Of a stretch of 64,000 nucleotides of DNA, positions 17,005 to 26,457 are shown one piece after another. Each line of letters begins with the position of its first letter. Position 1 is the stretch's first letter. Made by a program: the position numbers and the translations under genes. Source of the stretch: Ruminococcus sp. (GTDB lineage: Bacteria; Bacillota; Clostridia; Oscillospirales; Ruminococcaceae); the NCBI GenBank assembly GCA_016290875.1, contig JAEEVL010000012.1, forward strand, positions 1 to 64,000, read 5' to 3'. Under the pieces are notes generated by a model. That model was not told the origin of the DNA. It searched no databases and saw only the letters and a list, made by a program, of their open reading frames with translations.

Positions 17005-17250
17005 CGTTACACCCCTCCGATACTAACATTGGATAAATTGGATCAATTTTTTATACAGCAGTATGCAGGGACAGTCAGGCGTTTTGAGATAATCTAACCG
17101 TACGATCGGCACATCATAGTCTGCTTTCATCCATCAGCTGCTGCTTTTATATCTGATTAAGAAAATTCGTCCTGCAAGTCAGTAATTAATATAACTAAGA
17201 GTAGATTGTTAGGTGCATTATACTATGCCGGACATAATTTGTACATTTCA
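17005..17250 (-). other. Long 5' leader of the sugar transferase gene
   Basis: The promoter at 17251-17279 leaves a leader of about 240 nt before the ATG at 17004. The ribosome binding site is a strong GGAGGGG. No known riboswitch signature was recognised and no short ORF with a good ribosome binding site was found. The length alone makes RNA-level control of the priming step possible. Confidence 0.35.
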
Positions 17251-17279
17251 ATTATAACCTTTAGGAGCAAAAAAAGCAA
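17251..17279 (-). promoter_or_regulatory. Promoter of the priming sugar transferase
   Basis: Minus strand -35 TTGCTT (17274-17279), 17-bp spacer, -10 TATAAT (17251-17256). Confidence 0.65.
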
Positions 17280-17563
17280 GTGGAAAAATAGAGTAAAACA
17301 GAACATCTATCGATTTTTGGCAGTTTTCACAAAAGTATCACATTATTCTCTGTCAAAACGACGTAAGTGATTATACTACAAGGAATATCAATTGAGATAT
17401 AAGCTCTTGGTATATACTTTGCGTAACAGTCATATTCTCTCGCGTTATAATGATTGCCATTCTGTTACATTGTCAAAAGTTGTTATCTTAGTAAAACAAT
17501 ATTAACATTTTACAACTCCAGTGATTCCGAATTTGTATGTTATCTTTAGATAAATATAAAAAA
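17280..17563. other. Intergenic region without recognisable gene
   Basis: AT-rich sequence between the rfbB terminator and the sugar transferase promoter. Several TTGACA-like hexamers occur on the minus strand (for example near 17470) but none has a well-placed -10. Nothing else was seen. Confidence 0.4.
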
Positions 17564-17579
17564 GGCAGCCGAAGCTGCC
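17564..17579 (-). terminator. Terminator of the ugd-rfbA-rfbB operon
   Basis: GGCAGC-CGAA-GCTGCC tetraloop hairpin followed on the minus strand by TTTTTTATATTT, 11 bp past the rfbB stop. Confidence 0.85.
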
Positions 17580-17590
17580 CTGATAGATAA

Positions 17591-18628
17591 TCATATCTCT
17601 GCACGATTTCCGTACATCTTCTCATAGTAGTTCTGATACTCACCGCTAATGATAGTCTCCCACCATTCACGGTTCTCGAGATACCATTTGATAGTCTTCT
17701 TGATGCCGTCCGCAAACTTTGTCTCAGGCAGCCAGCCAAGCTCGGTGTGTATCTTCGTAGGATCGATAGCATAACGCATATCATGTCCTTTTCTGTCCTC
17801 AACGTGTGTGATAAGGCTCTCAGGCTTGCCAAGCTCCTTGCATATGAGCTTAACGATATCGATATTCTTCATCTCGTTGTGTCCACCTACGTTGTAGAAT
17901 TCACCAACCTTACCTTTATGGATAATAAGATCTATTGCACGACAGTGATCCTCAACATAGAGCCAGTCACGGACATTAAGTCCCTCACCGTATACAGGAA
18001 GCGGTTTATCTGCGAGCGCATTTGCTATCATCAGAGGAATGAGTTTCTCCGGGAAGTGATAAGGACCGTAGTTATTGGAACATCTTGAAATAGTCACAGG
18101 CAGGCCGTAAGTCCTGTGGTATGCCATTACAAGAAGGTCAGCGCCAGCCTTTGACGAGCTGTACGGACTGCTTGTATGGATAGGTGTTTCCTCAGTAAAG
18201 AAGAGGTCAGGTCTGTCCAGCGGAAGGTCGCCATAAACCTCATCAGTTGAAACCTGATGATAGCGCTGAATTCCATACTTGCGGCAAGCATCCATAAGCA
18301 CCTGTGTTCCGAGAATATTGGTCTGAAGGAATATCTCGGGATTCTCGATAGAGCGGTCAACGTGGGACTCAGCTGCAAAGTTTACAACTATGTCCGGCTT
18401 CTCTTCCTCGAACAGTTTATAAACACCCTCACGATCACATATATCGAGCTTCACAAAGCGAAAGTTCTTATTGTCCATTACAGGTGCGAGCGTCGAGAGA
18501 TTTCCCGCATATGTGAGCTTGTCCAGACAGATAATACGGTAGTCCGGATAAGTATCAAGCATATGGAATATGAAGTTCGAGCCGATGAAGCCGGCTCCGC
18601 CTGTTACAATAATTGTCATATCATTCAC
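17591..18628 (-). CDS. rfbB: dTDP-glucose 4,6-dehydratase
   Basis: A 345-residue short-chain dehydrogenase-type enzyme that converts dTDP-glucose to dTDP-4-keto-6-deoxyglucose, the second step towards dTDP-rhamnose or related deoxysugars. It has [16 protein letters not shown], the active-site region STDEVYGDL, the Tyr-Lys pair in [13 protein letters not shown], and [19 protein letters not shown]. Its start overlaps rfbA by 4 bp. The epimerase rfbC and reductase rfbD are not in this window, so the end product is uncertain and they must lie elsewhere if rhamnose is made. Confidence 0.95.
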   Translation of the reverse strand: MNDMTIIVTGGAGFIGSNFIFHMLDTYPDYRIICLDKLTYAGNLSTLAPVMDNKNFRFVKLDICDREGVYKLFEEEKPDIVVNFAAESHVDRSIENPEIFLQTNILGTQVLMDACRKYGIQRYHQVSTDEVYGDLPLDRPDLFFTEETPIHTSSPYSSSKAGADLLVMAYHRTYGLPVTISRCSNNYGPYHFPEKLIPLMIANALADKPLPVYGEGLNVRDWLYVEDHCRAIDLIIHKGKVGEFYNVGGHNEMKNIDIVKLICKELGKPESLITHVEDRKGHDMRYAIDPTKIHTELGWLPETKFADGIKKTIKWYLENREWWETIISGEYQNYYEKMYGNRAEI

Positions 18629-19518
18629 CCTATAACCGTATAAATACGTCCTTCTGCAACATTCTTAAGATGCTGTCCGTATGAGGATTTACCATATTTT
18701 TCAGCAGAAGAAATGAGTTCTTCCTTGCTTATCCAGCCGGATCTGAATGCTATTTCTTCCGGTGCCGAGATCTTTATTCCCTGACGTTTTTCAATGATCC
18801 TCACATAATCCGCAGCATCAGCAAGACTGTCAACAGTACCGGTATCGAGCCACGCAAAGCCTCGGCCAAGCAACTGAGCTTTGAGAAGGCCTTCCTTCAG
18901 ATACATATCATTCAGCGTCGTTATCTCCAATTCACCACGGGCAGAAGGCTGTACAAGCTTTGCCTTCTCTGCAACTCCTGACGGATAAAAATAAAGACCG
19001 GTTATCGCATAATTCGACTTGGGCACCTTCGGTTTCTCTTCAACTGAGAGTACCTTTCCCTCTTCATCAAACTCAACTACGCCAAAGCGCTCCGGATCAG
19101 GTACATAATATCCGTAGACCGTCGCTGTTCCTTTTCGAGCGCGGTCAACAGATTTTCTCAATATATGGGAAAAATTATTTCCGTAGAAAATGTTGTCGCC
19201 AAGTATCATCGCGCAGGGCCCGTCACCAACGAACTCTTCCCCAAGTATGAAAGCCTGAGCCAGTCCGTCAGGACTCGGCTGTACTGTATAACTCAGATTT
19301 ATGCCATACCTCGAACCGTCTCCGAGAAGATTCTCGAACTTATGGATGTCGGTAGGTGTTGAGATTATGAGGATATCCTTTATTCCTGCCAGCATCAGCG
19401 TGGACAGCGGATAGTATATCATCGGCTTGTCATATACCGGAAGCAGCTGCTTCGACGTGACCATTGTCAACGGATAGAGTCTTGTGCCGGAACCACCGGC
19501 GAGGATTATTCCTTTCAT
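18625..19518 (-). CDS. rfbA: Glucose-1-phosphate thymidylyltransferase
   Basis: A 297-residue nucleotidyltransferase making dTDP-glucose from dTTP and glucose-1-phosphate. The N-terminal signature [16 protein letters not shown], the [19 protein letters not shown] segment, ILGDNIFYG and [20 protein letters not shown] are all typical of RmlA. The ATG at 19518 with AGGAG 8 nt upstream is chosen over a TTG six bases earlier. It lies 2 bp after ugd copy 2 and overlaps rfbB by 4 bp. Confidence 0.95.
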   Translation of the reverse strand: MKGIILAGGSGTRLYPLTMVTSKQLLPVYDKPMIYYPLSTLMLAGIKDILIISTPTDIHKFENLLGDGSRYGINLSYTVQPSPDGLAQAFILGEEFVGDGPCAMILGDNIFYGNNFSHILRKSVDRARKGTATVYGYYVPDPERFGVVEFDEEGKVLSVEEKPKVPKSNYAITGLYFYPSGVAEKAKLVQPSARGELEITTLNDMYLKEGLLKAQLLGRGFAWLDTGTVDSLADAADYVRIIEKRQGIKISAPEEIAFRSGWISKEELISSAEKYGKSSYGQHLKNVAEGRIYTVIG

Positions 19519-19520
19519 AA

Positions 19521-20756
19521 TCAATCTCTCCTGAACAAATCTCTCGTATATACCTTATCTGCAACATCATCAAGACAGCTGTCATATCTGTTGGCTATAA
19601 TAGCCTGACTTATCTTTTTGAACTCATCAAGATCGTTGACTACCTTACTGCCGTAGAAAGATGTACCGTCTTCAAGTGTGGGTTCATAAATTACAACAGT
19701 TGCACCCTTAGCCTTGACACGCTTCATAACGCCCTGTATCGAACTCTGACGGAAGTTGTCAGAATTGCTCTTCATTGTAAGGCGATAAACGCCGATAACA
19801 ACGTCCTTTTCGCCTACATATCCGCCGGTATAGCTGTTTCCTCCTGCCAGCTGGAGTACGCGGTCAGCTATGAAATCCTTTCTTGTTGCATTGCTCTCAA
19901 CGATAGCCTGTATAAGATTCTGAGGCACATCTGCGTAATTCGCAAGAAGCTGCTTTGTATCCTTAGGCAGACAGTATCCACCGTAACCGAATGACGGATT
20001 GTTATAGTGGCTTCCGATACGGGGATCAAGGCATACGCCGTTGATTATAGCCTGTGTGTCAAGTCCCTTCATCTCGGCATAGGTATCAAGCTCATTGAAG
20101 TATGAGACTCTGAGTGCAAGATATGTATTAGCAAAAAGCTTGACTGCCTCAGCTTCAGTAAATCCCATAAACAGGGTATCAATGTCCGGCTTCTCCGCAC
20201 CTTCCTGAAGGAGCTTGGCAAATATCTCAGCTGTTTCTCTGCTCTTGTCATCACAGCCGACAATGATACGGCTCGGATAGAGATTGTCATAAAGGGCTTT
20301 CGATTCACGCAGGAACTCAGGACTGAATATTATCCTGTCCGTGTTGAATTTAGCTCTTACGCTCTTGGTATATCCAACCGGAATTGTGCTCTTAATTATC
20401 ATCATAGCTTCCGGATTGCTCTCCATAACAAGACTGATGACCGCTTCAACTGCAGATGTATCAAAGAAATTCTTCTGTGAATCGTAATTAGTAGGTGCAG
20501 CAATTATCACTATGTCTGCATCTGAGTATGCAGCCTTGCCGTCTGTTGTGGCGGTAAGGTCAAGTTCTTTTTCAGATAAGTATTTTTCTATATAATCATC
20601 CTGAATAGGAGACTTCCCCGCATTTATCAGTTCCACCTTCTCAGGCACTATATCAACAGCAGTTACCTTGTGATTCTGTGAAAGAAGCACAGCCAAAGAT
20701 AAGCCGACGTAGCCTGTTCCGGCTACTGCAATCCGTAAGTCATTAAACGCTCTCAT
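19521..20756 (-). CDS. ugd: UDP-glucose/nucleotide-sugar 6-dehydrogenase, copy 2
   Basis: A 411-residue paralogue of the 10892-12127 product with all the same motifs ([22 protein letters not shown], catalytic Cys in GGYCLPKDT). About 19 substitutions separate the two. Most fall in the first third and around residues 278-292, while the last 100 or so residues are identical and the DNA there is also very similar. It heads the rfbA-rfbB operon. Two nearly equal copies in the same orientation 7.4 kb apart could recombine and delete or duplicate everything between them. Confidence 0.92.
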   Translation of the reverse strand: MRAFNDLRIAVAGTGYVGLSLAVLLSQNHKVTAVDIVPEKVELINAGKSPIQDDYIEKYLSEKELDLTATTDGKAAYSDADIVIIAAPTNYDSQKNFFDTSAVEAVISLVMESNPEAMMIIKSTIPVGYTKSVRAKFNTDRIIFSPEFLRESKALYDNLYPSRIIVGCDDKSRETAEIFAKLLQEGAEKPDIDTLFMGFTEAEAVKLFANTYLALRVSYFNELDTYAEMKGLDTQAIINGVCLDPRIGSHYNNPSFGYGGYCLPKDTKQLLANYADVPQNLIQAIVESNATRKDFIADRVLQLAGGNSYTGGYVGEKDVVIGVYRLTMKSNSDNFRQSSIQGVMKRVKAKGATVVIYEPTLEDGTSFYGSKVVNDLDEFKKISQAIIANRYDSCLDDVADKVYTRDLFRRD

Positions 20757-20822
20757 TATTCAAGGTTTCCTTTCATATATCAAGTAGTGCTATGCACACA
20801 CAAAAACACACTACCAAATTAC

Positions 20823-20852
20823 ATTATAATACACATAATTTACTCTTGTCAA
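20823..20852 (-). promoter_or_regulatory. Promoter of ugd-rfbA-rfbB operon
   Basis: -35 TTGACA (20847-20852), 18-bp spacer, -10 TATAAT (20823-20828) on the minus strand, about 65 bp from the ugd start. Confidence 0.7.
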
Positions 20853-20911
20853 GCATTATTGAAGCTGCTCTGATGTTTTTTGCGTACAAGCACTTAATTA
20901 TTCCCGATCTA

Positions 20912-20940
20912 TTGCAATATACCGTATTCTATGGTATAAT
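20912..20940 (+). promoter_or_regulatory. Promoter of the CotH-dockerin gene
   Basis: -35 TTGCAA (20912-20917), 17-bp spacer, -10 TATAAT (20935-20940). Confidence 0.7.
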
Positions 20941-21073
20941 AAGGCTCGACAGACATAATACGATGCAAGGAGTGATGCGATACTGAATCAACAGCTTCAG
21001 GGAACGCAAATATTAACAGCATAGCAACCATACGGTAAAAATCAACATTTCACTTGAAAGAGAGGGGTTCATT

Positions 21074-23707
21074 GTGAAACCGAGACTAAGATTTACCGCA
21101 GCGATACTTGCAGGTGCTCTGACCGTGTCAGCAATTCCGATCGAAAGAGCAAGTATCACCTGCGCTTCCGAGCCGACCGTGTGCATAAACGAGGTCTGCT
21201 CACAGAACAAAGCCTGCCTTGCCGACAGCTATGGCGTATATTCAGACTGGATAGAGCTGTACAATCCGGGGAGTTCAGCCGTTGACCTGTCCGGCTGGGG
21301 ATTATCAGACAAAGCCGAAAATCCGCTGCTTTTCACTTTCACGAACGGTACAGCTATAAAAGCCGGAGAACATATGATAGTATTCGCTTCAAAGCAGGAG
21401 TCAAGAGCGAACGAATTCCACACAGGATTTTCACTCAGCAAGAACGGAGATACCGTCGTACTGGCAGATCCCGACGGCAAAATAGTACAGAAAATAGAAC
21501 TGCCAACGCTCGGTAACGATATGACATACGGCAGGACTCCTGACGGCGGCGATGAATTCGAGATAATGGAGCCTTCACCAGCAAAGAAAAACGCTTTCAC
21601 TGTTTCCGCACCGGCTTTTTCTTCGCCATCAGGATTCTACGGAACAGACTTTGCTCTGACACTTTCATCCGACAAAAATGATACTATCTATTATACAACG
21701 GACGGCAGCGATCCTACATCGTCATCGACTGCACAGGTCTATACCTCAGCTATAACTGTCAAAGACCGCACCAGCGAACCGAATCTGTACAGCAGCTATG
21801 ACGAGGATGAGAACTCTGCCATTTCCGTATCAAGAGGCACAGGTTACAAAAAGCCTAACTTCAACGTCGACAAAGCTACTGTTGTCCGTGCGGCAGCCAG
21901 AAATACTGACGGAACATTCAGCAGAACCGTCAGTCAGACTTACTTTGTCACAAACAGCAATCTCGCGCAGTACAGGAACATGACCGTTGTGTCTCTTGTG
22001 ACCGATCCGGATAACCTTTTCGATCCTGACAGCGGTATTTACGTTACCGGCAGGAAGTATCTGGAATGGCGCAACAGTTCCTCTTATGATCCGAGAAAAA
22101 ATGTCTGGGATACAGATAACATTGCTAACTATTTCTCACACGGCAAAGAATGGGAACGCGAAGCAGCTATCACGATTTTCCGTGACGGAGAAAACGTTGT
22201 TGAGCAGAATATGGGCATACGTATAAAGGGCGCGTCAACAAGGAACTCTCCGCAGAAGAGCTTCCACCTGTACGCAAGAAGCGACTACGGTGCTTCAAAG
22301 CTGAATTATCCTGTCATTCCCGGCAACCTCGACTGGCAGGGCAACCTCATAGACAAATATGATTCCATCTCGCTAAGATCAGTCAGCGATGAAGTACGTC
22401 TCCGCGACGGATTTTCACAGAAGCTTATTGCTGACAGAGAAAACCTCACGACTCAGAATATGCAGAGCTGTGTTGTCTTCCTTAACGGAGAATACTGGGG
22501 ACTGTATGAGATAGTTGAGAAGGTGTCCGATGACTTTATTGAATCAAACTACGGCATAGACAAGAAAAACGTCGCTATGATAAAGAATGGAGAGCTCGAA
22601 GAAGGATCGCAGGAGGAATATGACAGCTTCATCAGATTTGCAAAAGAATACTCTGCTCTTGATCTTTCAAACGACAGCTACTACAAGAAAGTCTGCGAAG
22701 TTATCGACATCGACAGCTTTATCGAACACTATGCGGCCGGCCTCTATCTCGGCACCGTTGACTGGCCGAACTATAACTACGCTATATGGCGCAATACTGG
22801 CGACACGATCAGCGGCAACCCGTACAGCGACGGCAAATGGCGCTTTGTTTCGTTCGACTTTGATTACACGATGGGTAAGACATTCGCGGATTTCGGCGGA
22901 GTTGAAGGCTATGCTTATGACAATTTCAGACAATTCTCCAATGTCTGGAAAGAAGCACCGACCAGCCTTTTTGTCGCTCTGCTCAGGAACAAGGATTTCC
23001 GCAGCAGATTTGCAAACATCTACTTAGATTACGCAAATGAGATACTCACTCCCGAAAAAGCCAATGCTATGATAGACACTTACAGCAGGGATTACACAGA
23101 AGCTGTAGCTCAGACGACTACACGCTGGTGGGGCTTCTTTGGCGGCTCAAAGGACAGCAATCTCAGCTACAACCGCGAACAGTACAAGAACAATACTCTG
23201 CCGCAGATAGCTACATTCTTCCGTGAGCGCAAGAAGTATACTCTTGAACATATGAGGCACTGGCTCGATCTTTCTTTTTCAATGAATACAATAACTCTGA
23301 AGACCTCCGGCGGTGGAAAGATACGCATAAATTCGATCACGCCCGACACTTCAGGCGGCTGGAGCGGTGAGTATTCGGAAGACTGTCCCGTAACTCTGAC
23401 AGCGCTGCCCGATGACGGTCATAAATTCACAGGCTGGAGCGGAAGCATATCCGGCAGCGAAAAGACCGTTACCGTAACACTCAGCGAAGCTATGACGATC
23501 ACAGCGAATTTCGCTGAAAAAGAGACAGTTCGCGGCGATGTGAACGCAGACGGTGACTTCAATATCGCAGACGTTGTGCTTCTGCAGAACTGGCTGATTG
23601 GCAGAAAGAATGCAAAGCTCGCAGATTGGCAGGCTGCCGACCTCTGTGCAGACGGCAAGCTCAATGTGTTTGACCTCTGCCTTATGAAAAAAGAACTCTT
23701 TAAATAA
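21074..23707 (+). CDS. Secreted CotH-family protein with lamin-tail domain and type I dockerin
   Basis: An 877-residue secreted protein starting at GTG with AGGGG 8 nt upstream. Order: signal peptide (1-31); lamin tail domain (about 35-165, INEVCSQN...SDWIELYNPG, VDLSGWGLSD); a chitobiase/FN3-like C-terminal-type domain (about 180-300, YYTTDGSDPT); a CotH kinase-like domain (about 305-680, with GIRIKGASTRNSPQKSF and RFVSFDFDYTMG); a Listeria-Bacteroides-type beta repeat (GWSGSISGSEKTVTVTLSEA); and a dockerin with two calcium loops (DVNADGDFNIADVVLLQNWL, DLCADGKLNVFDLCLMKKEL). The dockerin should plug it into a scaffoldin. CotH domains are ATP-dependent protein kinases in spore coats; the role in cellulosomes is unknown. 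Confidence 0.93.
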   Translation: MKPRLRFTAAILAGALTVSAIPIERASITCASEPTVCINEVCSQNKACLADSYGVYSDWIELYNPGSSAVDLSGWGLSDKAENPLLFTFTNGTAIKAGEHMIVFASKQESRANEFHTGFSLSKNGDTVVLADPDGKIVQKIELPTLGNDMTYGRTPDGGDEFEIMEPSPAKKNAFTVSAPAFSSPSGFYGTDFALTLSSDKNDTIYYTTDGSDPTSSSTAQVYTSAITVKDRTSEPNLYSSYDEDENSAISVSRGTGYKKPNFNVDKATVVRAAARNTDGTFSRTVSQTYFVTNSNLAQYRNMTVVSLVTDPDNLFDPDSGIYVTGRKYLEWRNSSSYDPRKNVWDTDNIANYFSHGKEWEREAAITIFRDGENVVEQNMGIRIKGASTRNSPQKSFHLYARSDYGASKLNYPVIPGNLDWQGNLIDKYDSISLRSVSDEVRLRDGFSQKLIADRENLTTQNMQSCVVFLNGEYWGLYEIVEKVSDDFIESNYGIDKKNVAMIKNGELEEGSQEEYDSFIRFAKEYSALDLSNDSYYKKVCEVIDIDSFIEHYAAGLYLGTVDWPNYNYAIWRNTGDTISGNPYSDGKWRFVSFDFDYTMGKTFADFGGVEGYAYDNFRQFSNVWKEAPTSLFVALLRNKDFRSRFANIYLDYANEILTPEKANAMIDTYSRDYTEAVAQTTTRWWGFFGGSKDSNLSYNREQYKNNTLPQIATFFRERKKYTLEHMRHWLDLSFSMNTITLKTSGGGKIRINSITPDTSGGWSGEYSEDCPVTLTALPDDGHKFTGWSGSISGSEKTVTVTLSEAMTITANFAEKETVRGDVNADGDFNIADVVLLQNWLIGRKNAKLADWQAADLCADGKLNVFDLCLMKKELFK

Positions 23708-23715
23708 AAGCAGAC

Positions 23716-23752
23716 CGGACAGTTCCATACTTCAGGGAACTGTCCGTTTTTT
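23716..23752 (+). terminator. Terminator of the CotH gene
   Basis: Stem CGGACAGTTCC/GGAACTGTCCG (23716-23746) followed by TTTTTT. Confidence 0.9.
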
Positions 23753-23779
23753 CATCTCCTGCCGGCAAAAAAATAAAAA

Positions 23780-23816
23780 AAGTCTTAAATTTTTCATAAA
23801 TAAGTCTTAAATTTTT
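23780..23816 (+). repeat. Two 15-bp direct repeats upstream of a promoter
   Basis: AAGTCTTAAATTTTT occurs at 23780-23794 and again at 23802-23816, a 22-bp period (about two helical turns). The second copy ends 9 bp before the -35 at 23826. This geometry fits two dimer half-sites of an activator such as a response regulator on one DNA face. Confidence 0.55.
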
Positions 23817-23825
23817 ATTAAAGTA

Positions 23826-23854
23826 TTGAAAAATATTGTAACTGGTGTTATAAT
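23826..23854 (+). promoter_or_regulatory. Promoter of the split-dockerin protein gene
   Basis: -35 TTGAAA (23826-23831), 17-bp spacer, -10 TATAAT (23849-23854). The leader is about 45 nt. Confidence 0.7.
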
Positions 23855-23907
23855 GTGCTCAGTGAAGTTTCTTCACAAAAAATAACATGAGAGGAATTGT
23901 AACAACT

Positions 23908-24687
23908 ATGAAACACACACTCAAAAAAATCACAGCAATCGCAGCAGCAGCCGTAATGTGCGCATTACCGACAGCAGGTAACCTTTCTGCAAGTGCAGCA
24001 GGCGTTACTCAGTACAGAGTGCACAGATCCTACGTTATCTCCAAGAGAACTAACAGCGGCATCAAGACATTCAAAGCTACTCACACAAGAGAAAGCAACC
24101 TCACAAAAATGGATGTAAGAACCGGCTCATTCAGCGGCAGCTACACATTCGGCGGCAACAACGCAAAGTCAACTGTTGACTGGACTCCCTTAAACAACAG
24201 ATGTGATGAGATCGGCGTTGTAGTATCATTCACAGACAAGACAACATCCGGTGAAGCTCCGACATTCCTCAGCGGCACAGGCGTTTCATTCACACGCTAT
24301 GAGTCAGGTTATGTTGACGCATTCGATATCGAGAGCATCATTGTAGGTGACGTTACAAGTGAAATGAACGGTGCAGGTTCATCTTACAACTATGACGGTC
24401 TTACAGGAATGGATGCACTCAAGGCTCAGATCTTCTTAAACAACTACCACAATTGCACATATTACGGTGAAGACGCTATCAAGATCGAGACATTCCTCAG
24501 ATCTGCAAATTACAACTCACTCGGCAGAAACACTATCCGCGGTATCCTCGCAAGCGATATCAACAACGACGGATATGTAACAGCTGCTGATGCTTCAGCT
24601 ATCATGTGCGTTCTTGCCGGCAGATATACTGACCTTACAGCATTCTGCTTCAAGGGCGAGCTTGCAATGAGAAACATGGTTGACTAA
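23908..24687 (+). CDS. Secreted protein with dockerin-like, possibly split C-terminus
   Basis: A 259-residue secreted protein. The signal peptide is MKHTLKKITAIAAAAVMCAL with cleavage near ASA at about 33. A beta-rich domain (about 35-140, SVE-like motifs not recognised) follows. The C-terminus contains SDINNDGYVTAADASAIMCV, a clear dockerin calcium-loop and F-helix repeat. About 75 residues earlier VGDVTSEMNGAG...DGLTGMDALKAQIFLNN looks like a first dockerin repeat, so the module may be a dockerin with an insert between its two halves. The ATG at 23908 is preferred to 23887, which has no ribosome binding site. It is monocistronic with its own promoter and terminator. The ligand of the N-terminal domain is unknown. 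Confidence 0.7.
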   Translation: MKHTLKKITAIAAAAVMCALPTAGNLSASAAGVTQYRVHRSYVISKRTNSGIKTFKATHTRESNLTKMDVRTGSFSGSYTFGGNNAKSTVDWTPLNNRCDEIGVVVSFTDKTTSGEAPTFLSGTGVSFTRYESGYVDAFDIESIIVGDVTSEMNGAGSSYNYDGLTGMDALKAQIFLNNYHNCTYYGEDAIKIETFLRSANYNSLGRNTIRGILASDINNDGYVTAADASAIMCVLAGRYTDLTAFCFKGELAMRNMVD

Positions 24688-24717
24688 GTTCAACAAGTAA
24701 AACTCAATAATTACACT

Positions 24718-24757
24718 GACCTCCTGTGACGCCTTTATCACAGGAGGTCTTATATTT
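24718..24757 (+). terminator. Terminator of the split-dockerin gene
   Basis: A perfect 12-bp stem GACCTCCTGTGA/TCACAGGAGGTC (24718-24729, 24738-24749) followed by TTATATTT. Confidence 0.85.
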
Positions 24758-24786
24758 GCCGGACGCGCCTTCTGACCGCATAATCC

Positions 24787-24815
24787 TTGACATTTCGCGC
24801 TTTATCTGTTATGAT
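24787..24815 (+). promoter_or_regulatory. Promoter of the two-component system
   Basis: -35 TTGACA (24787-24792), 17-bp spacer, -10 TATGAT (24810-24815). The ATG follows about 30 bp later with TAGGAGG 5-7 nt upstream. Confidence 0.75.
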
Positions 24816-24843
24816 TAAAATATAAATTTTGTAGGAGGATACC

Positions 24844-26457
24844 ATGAAAATCAGTATTATTTCTGCAATTCTTCTTATACTCGGACTTTGCGGCATGATA
24901 GGCTCTCTGGCATGGGTCCTCGGCCGCGGAAACCGCAACCGTCTCACGCGGCTTTTCATAAGCTGTCAGGCTTCAATCGTACTGTGGATAGTTTCGGAAC
25001 TGCTCATTCAGTTTTCGTCTACGCAGTCGCAGTACTGGAAGAGCTACCTAATAGGAAATGTCGGCATAAGCTGTTTCAGTCCGCTGTGGCTCATGCTGAC
25101 CGCTGAATACGCCGAAGCATCACCGAAACTCCGCAACAGGCTGAACCTCACCCTGCTCATATCATTGGCTTCGATGCTGGTAATATCCACCAATATGAAG
25201 CACCATCTGTACTACTATGTATTCTATGCCGGCGAAGTTGAATACGGTCCCCTGTTCTATGTTTTCCAGATGATCTACTACATCTGTATAATCTCAGGCT
25301 TCGTACTTATCGGACTGAAACACAAGCACAGACACGAAATGATAAACAAGCAGTCGTTTCTTCTGATACTCTCATCGGCTATACCGCTCGTTGTAAATAC
25401 TCTGTCTATCACAAATGTGTTCCATTCTAAGTTAAGGCTCACACCTTTCATCTTCGGACTGTCCAGCCTTCTGCTCATTATTGCACTCGGCAGATACGGT
25501 CTCCTCAACATCAACAGCATAGCTATGCGGGACACTATCGACAATATCGACAGCGGCGTAATCATCTTCAACACCAACGGCTACATCTCCTATAAGAATA
25601 AATACATAGAAAGCCTTTCTTTTCTGAAGGATATAAAAAGTGTTCAGGAATTCATCACAGCTGTTTCAGAAGCAGCTGATCAGGAGATACCCGAAAACTT
25701 CTCCACAGCTGAGATTAAATGCGGCGACGAGTATTACAGTCTTAAACAATCAGAAAACGACAACAAAAACGGAAGACTCGTTGCACGTACTGTTACTATA
25801 ACCGATGTTACTGAATATCACGAGCATATGCTCGCAGAAAAACAGCTCAGTCTCGAACAGGAGCGCACCCGCATAGCTCAGGAAATGCACGATTCCGCAG
25901 GTCATACATTTACAATGATAAGCGCACTTGCAAGGCTTCTGCGTTCAGATATGCAGTCAGAGGAACGTGATACAGCCGCTGCTCTTGAAAAGCTCTCCGA
26001 GATAGACGGACTGTCACGAAGCGGCGTAACACAGCTGCGCTGTACTATCAACAACCTGCGTGACCAGGCGTTCATGACATCTGTAACAAATGCCATACAG
26101 TCAGTTATCACCGCAATACGCGGCGTTGAGACCGAACTGTGCATACAGGGCGATGAGGATGCAAGGTATCAGTTCTGCATAAGAGAGATGTATGAGAACT
26201 GCCGTGAAACTATCACCAACACACTGCGGTATTCCAATGCAGACAAGATAGACATTATCCTCAAATTCCTGCCGGAGCGCATAGAGCTCCATATTCTCGA
26301 CAACGGAAACGGATGCGACAATATCGAGGAGCACAACGGTCTTCAGGGTATACGCTCCCGTACTGAAAAGCTCGGCGGTGAAGTTAAGTTTATGTCAATG
26401 GCAAATGAAGGATTCCATACAAGTATAAGGATACCTGTCAGGGAGGTTCAAATATGA
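24844..26457 (+). CDS. Sensor histidine kinase with 7TM sensor and HisKA_3 domain
   Basis: A 537-residue sensor kinase. Residues about 1-225 hold seven hydrophobic segments of the 7TM histidine-kinase type. A PAS-like segment follows (about 230-330, IDNIDSGVIIFNTNGYISYK). Then comes a HisKA_3 dimerisation domain with the phospho-acceptor His in RIAQEMHDSAGHTFTMIS (about residue 350), and a HATPase_c domain (NCRETITNTLRYSNA, LDNGNGC, GLQGIRSRTEKLGG). This architecture belongs to the LiaS/DesK/NarX group, often tied to membrane or envelope sensing. The gene overlaps its response regulator by 4 bp and lies upstream of the lipid operon. Confidence 0.92.
   Translation: MKISIISAILLILGLCGMIGSLAWVLGRGNRNRLTRLFISCQASIVLWIVSELLIQFSSTQSQYWKSYLIGNVGISCFSPLWLMLTAEYAEASPKLRNRLNLTLLISLASMLVISTNMKHHLYYYVFYAGEVEYGPLFYVFQMIYYICIISGFVLIGLKHKHRHEMINKQSFLLILSSAIPLVVNTLSITNVFHSKLRLTPFIFGLSSLLLIIALGRYGLLNINSIAMRDTIDNIDSGVIIFNTNGYISYKNKYIESLSFLKDIKSVQEFITAVSEAADQEIPENFSTAEIKCGDEYYSLKQSENDNKNGRLVARTVTITDVTEYHEHMLAEKQLSLEQERTRIAQEMHDSAGHTFTMISALARLLRSDMQSEERDTAAALEKLSEIDGLSRSGVTQLRCTINNLRDQAFMTSVTNAIQSVITAIRGVETELCIQGDEDARYQFCIREMYENCRETITNTLRYSNADKIDIILKFLPERIELHILDNGNGCDNIEEHNGLQGIRSRTEKLGGEVKFMSMANEGFHTSIRIPVREVQI

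Larger units (their letters stand above)
20757..21073. other. Divergent promoter region between ugd copy 2 and CotH gene
   Basis: It contains a minus-strand promoter (20823-20852) and a plus-strand promoter (20912-20940). No gene is seen. The plus-strand leader is about 125 nt and contains no recognised RNA motif. Confidence 0.6.

Noticed and set aside
17005..17250. Known riboswitch in the sugar transferase leader
   Set aside because: No c-di-GMP (GEMM), purine, SAM or TPP signature could be recognised by eye; only the unusual length remains.
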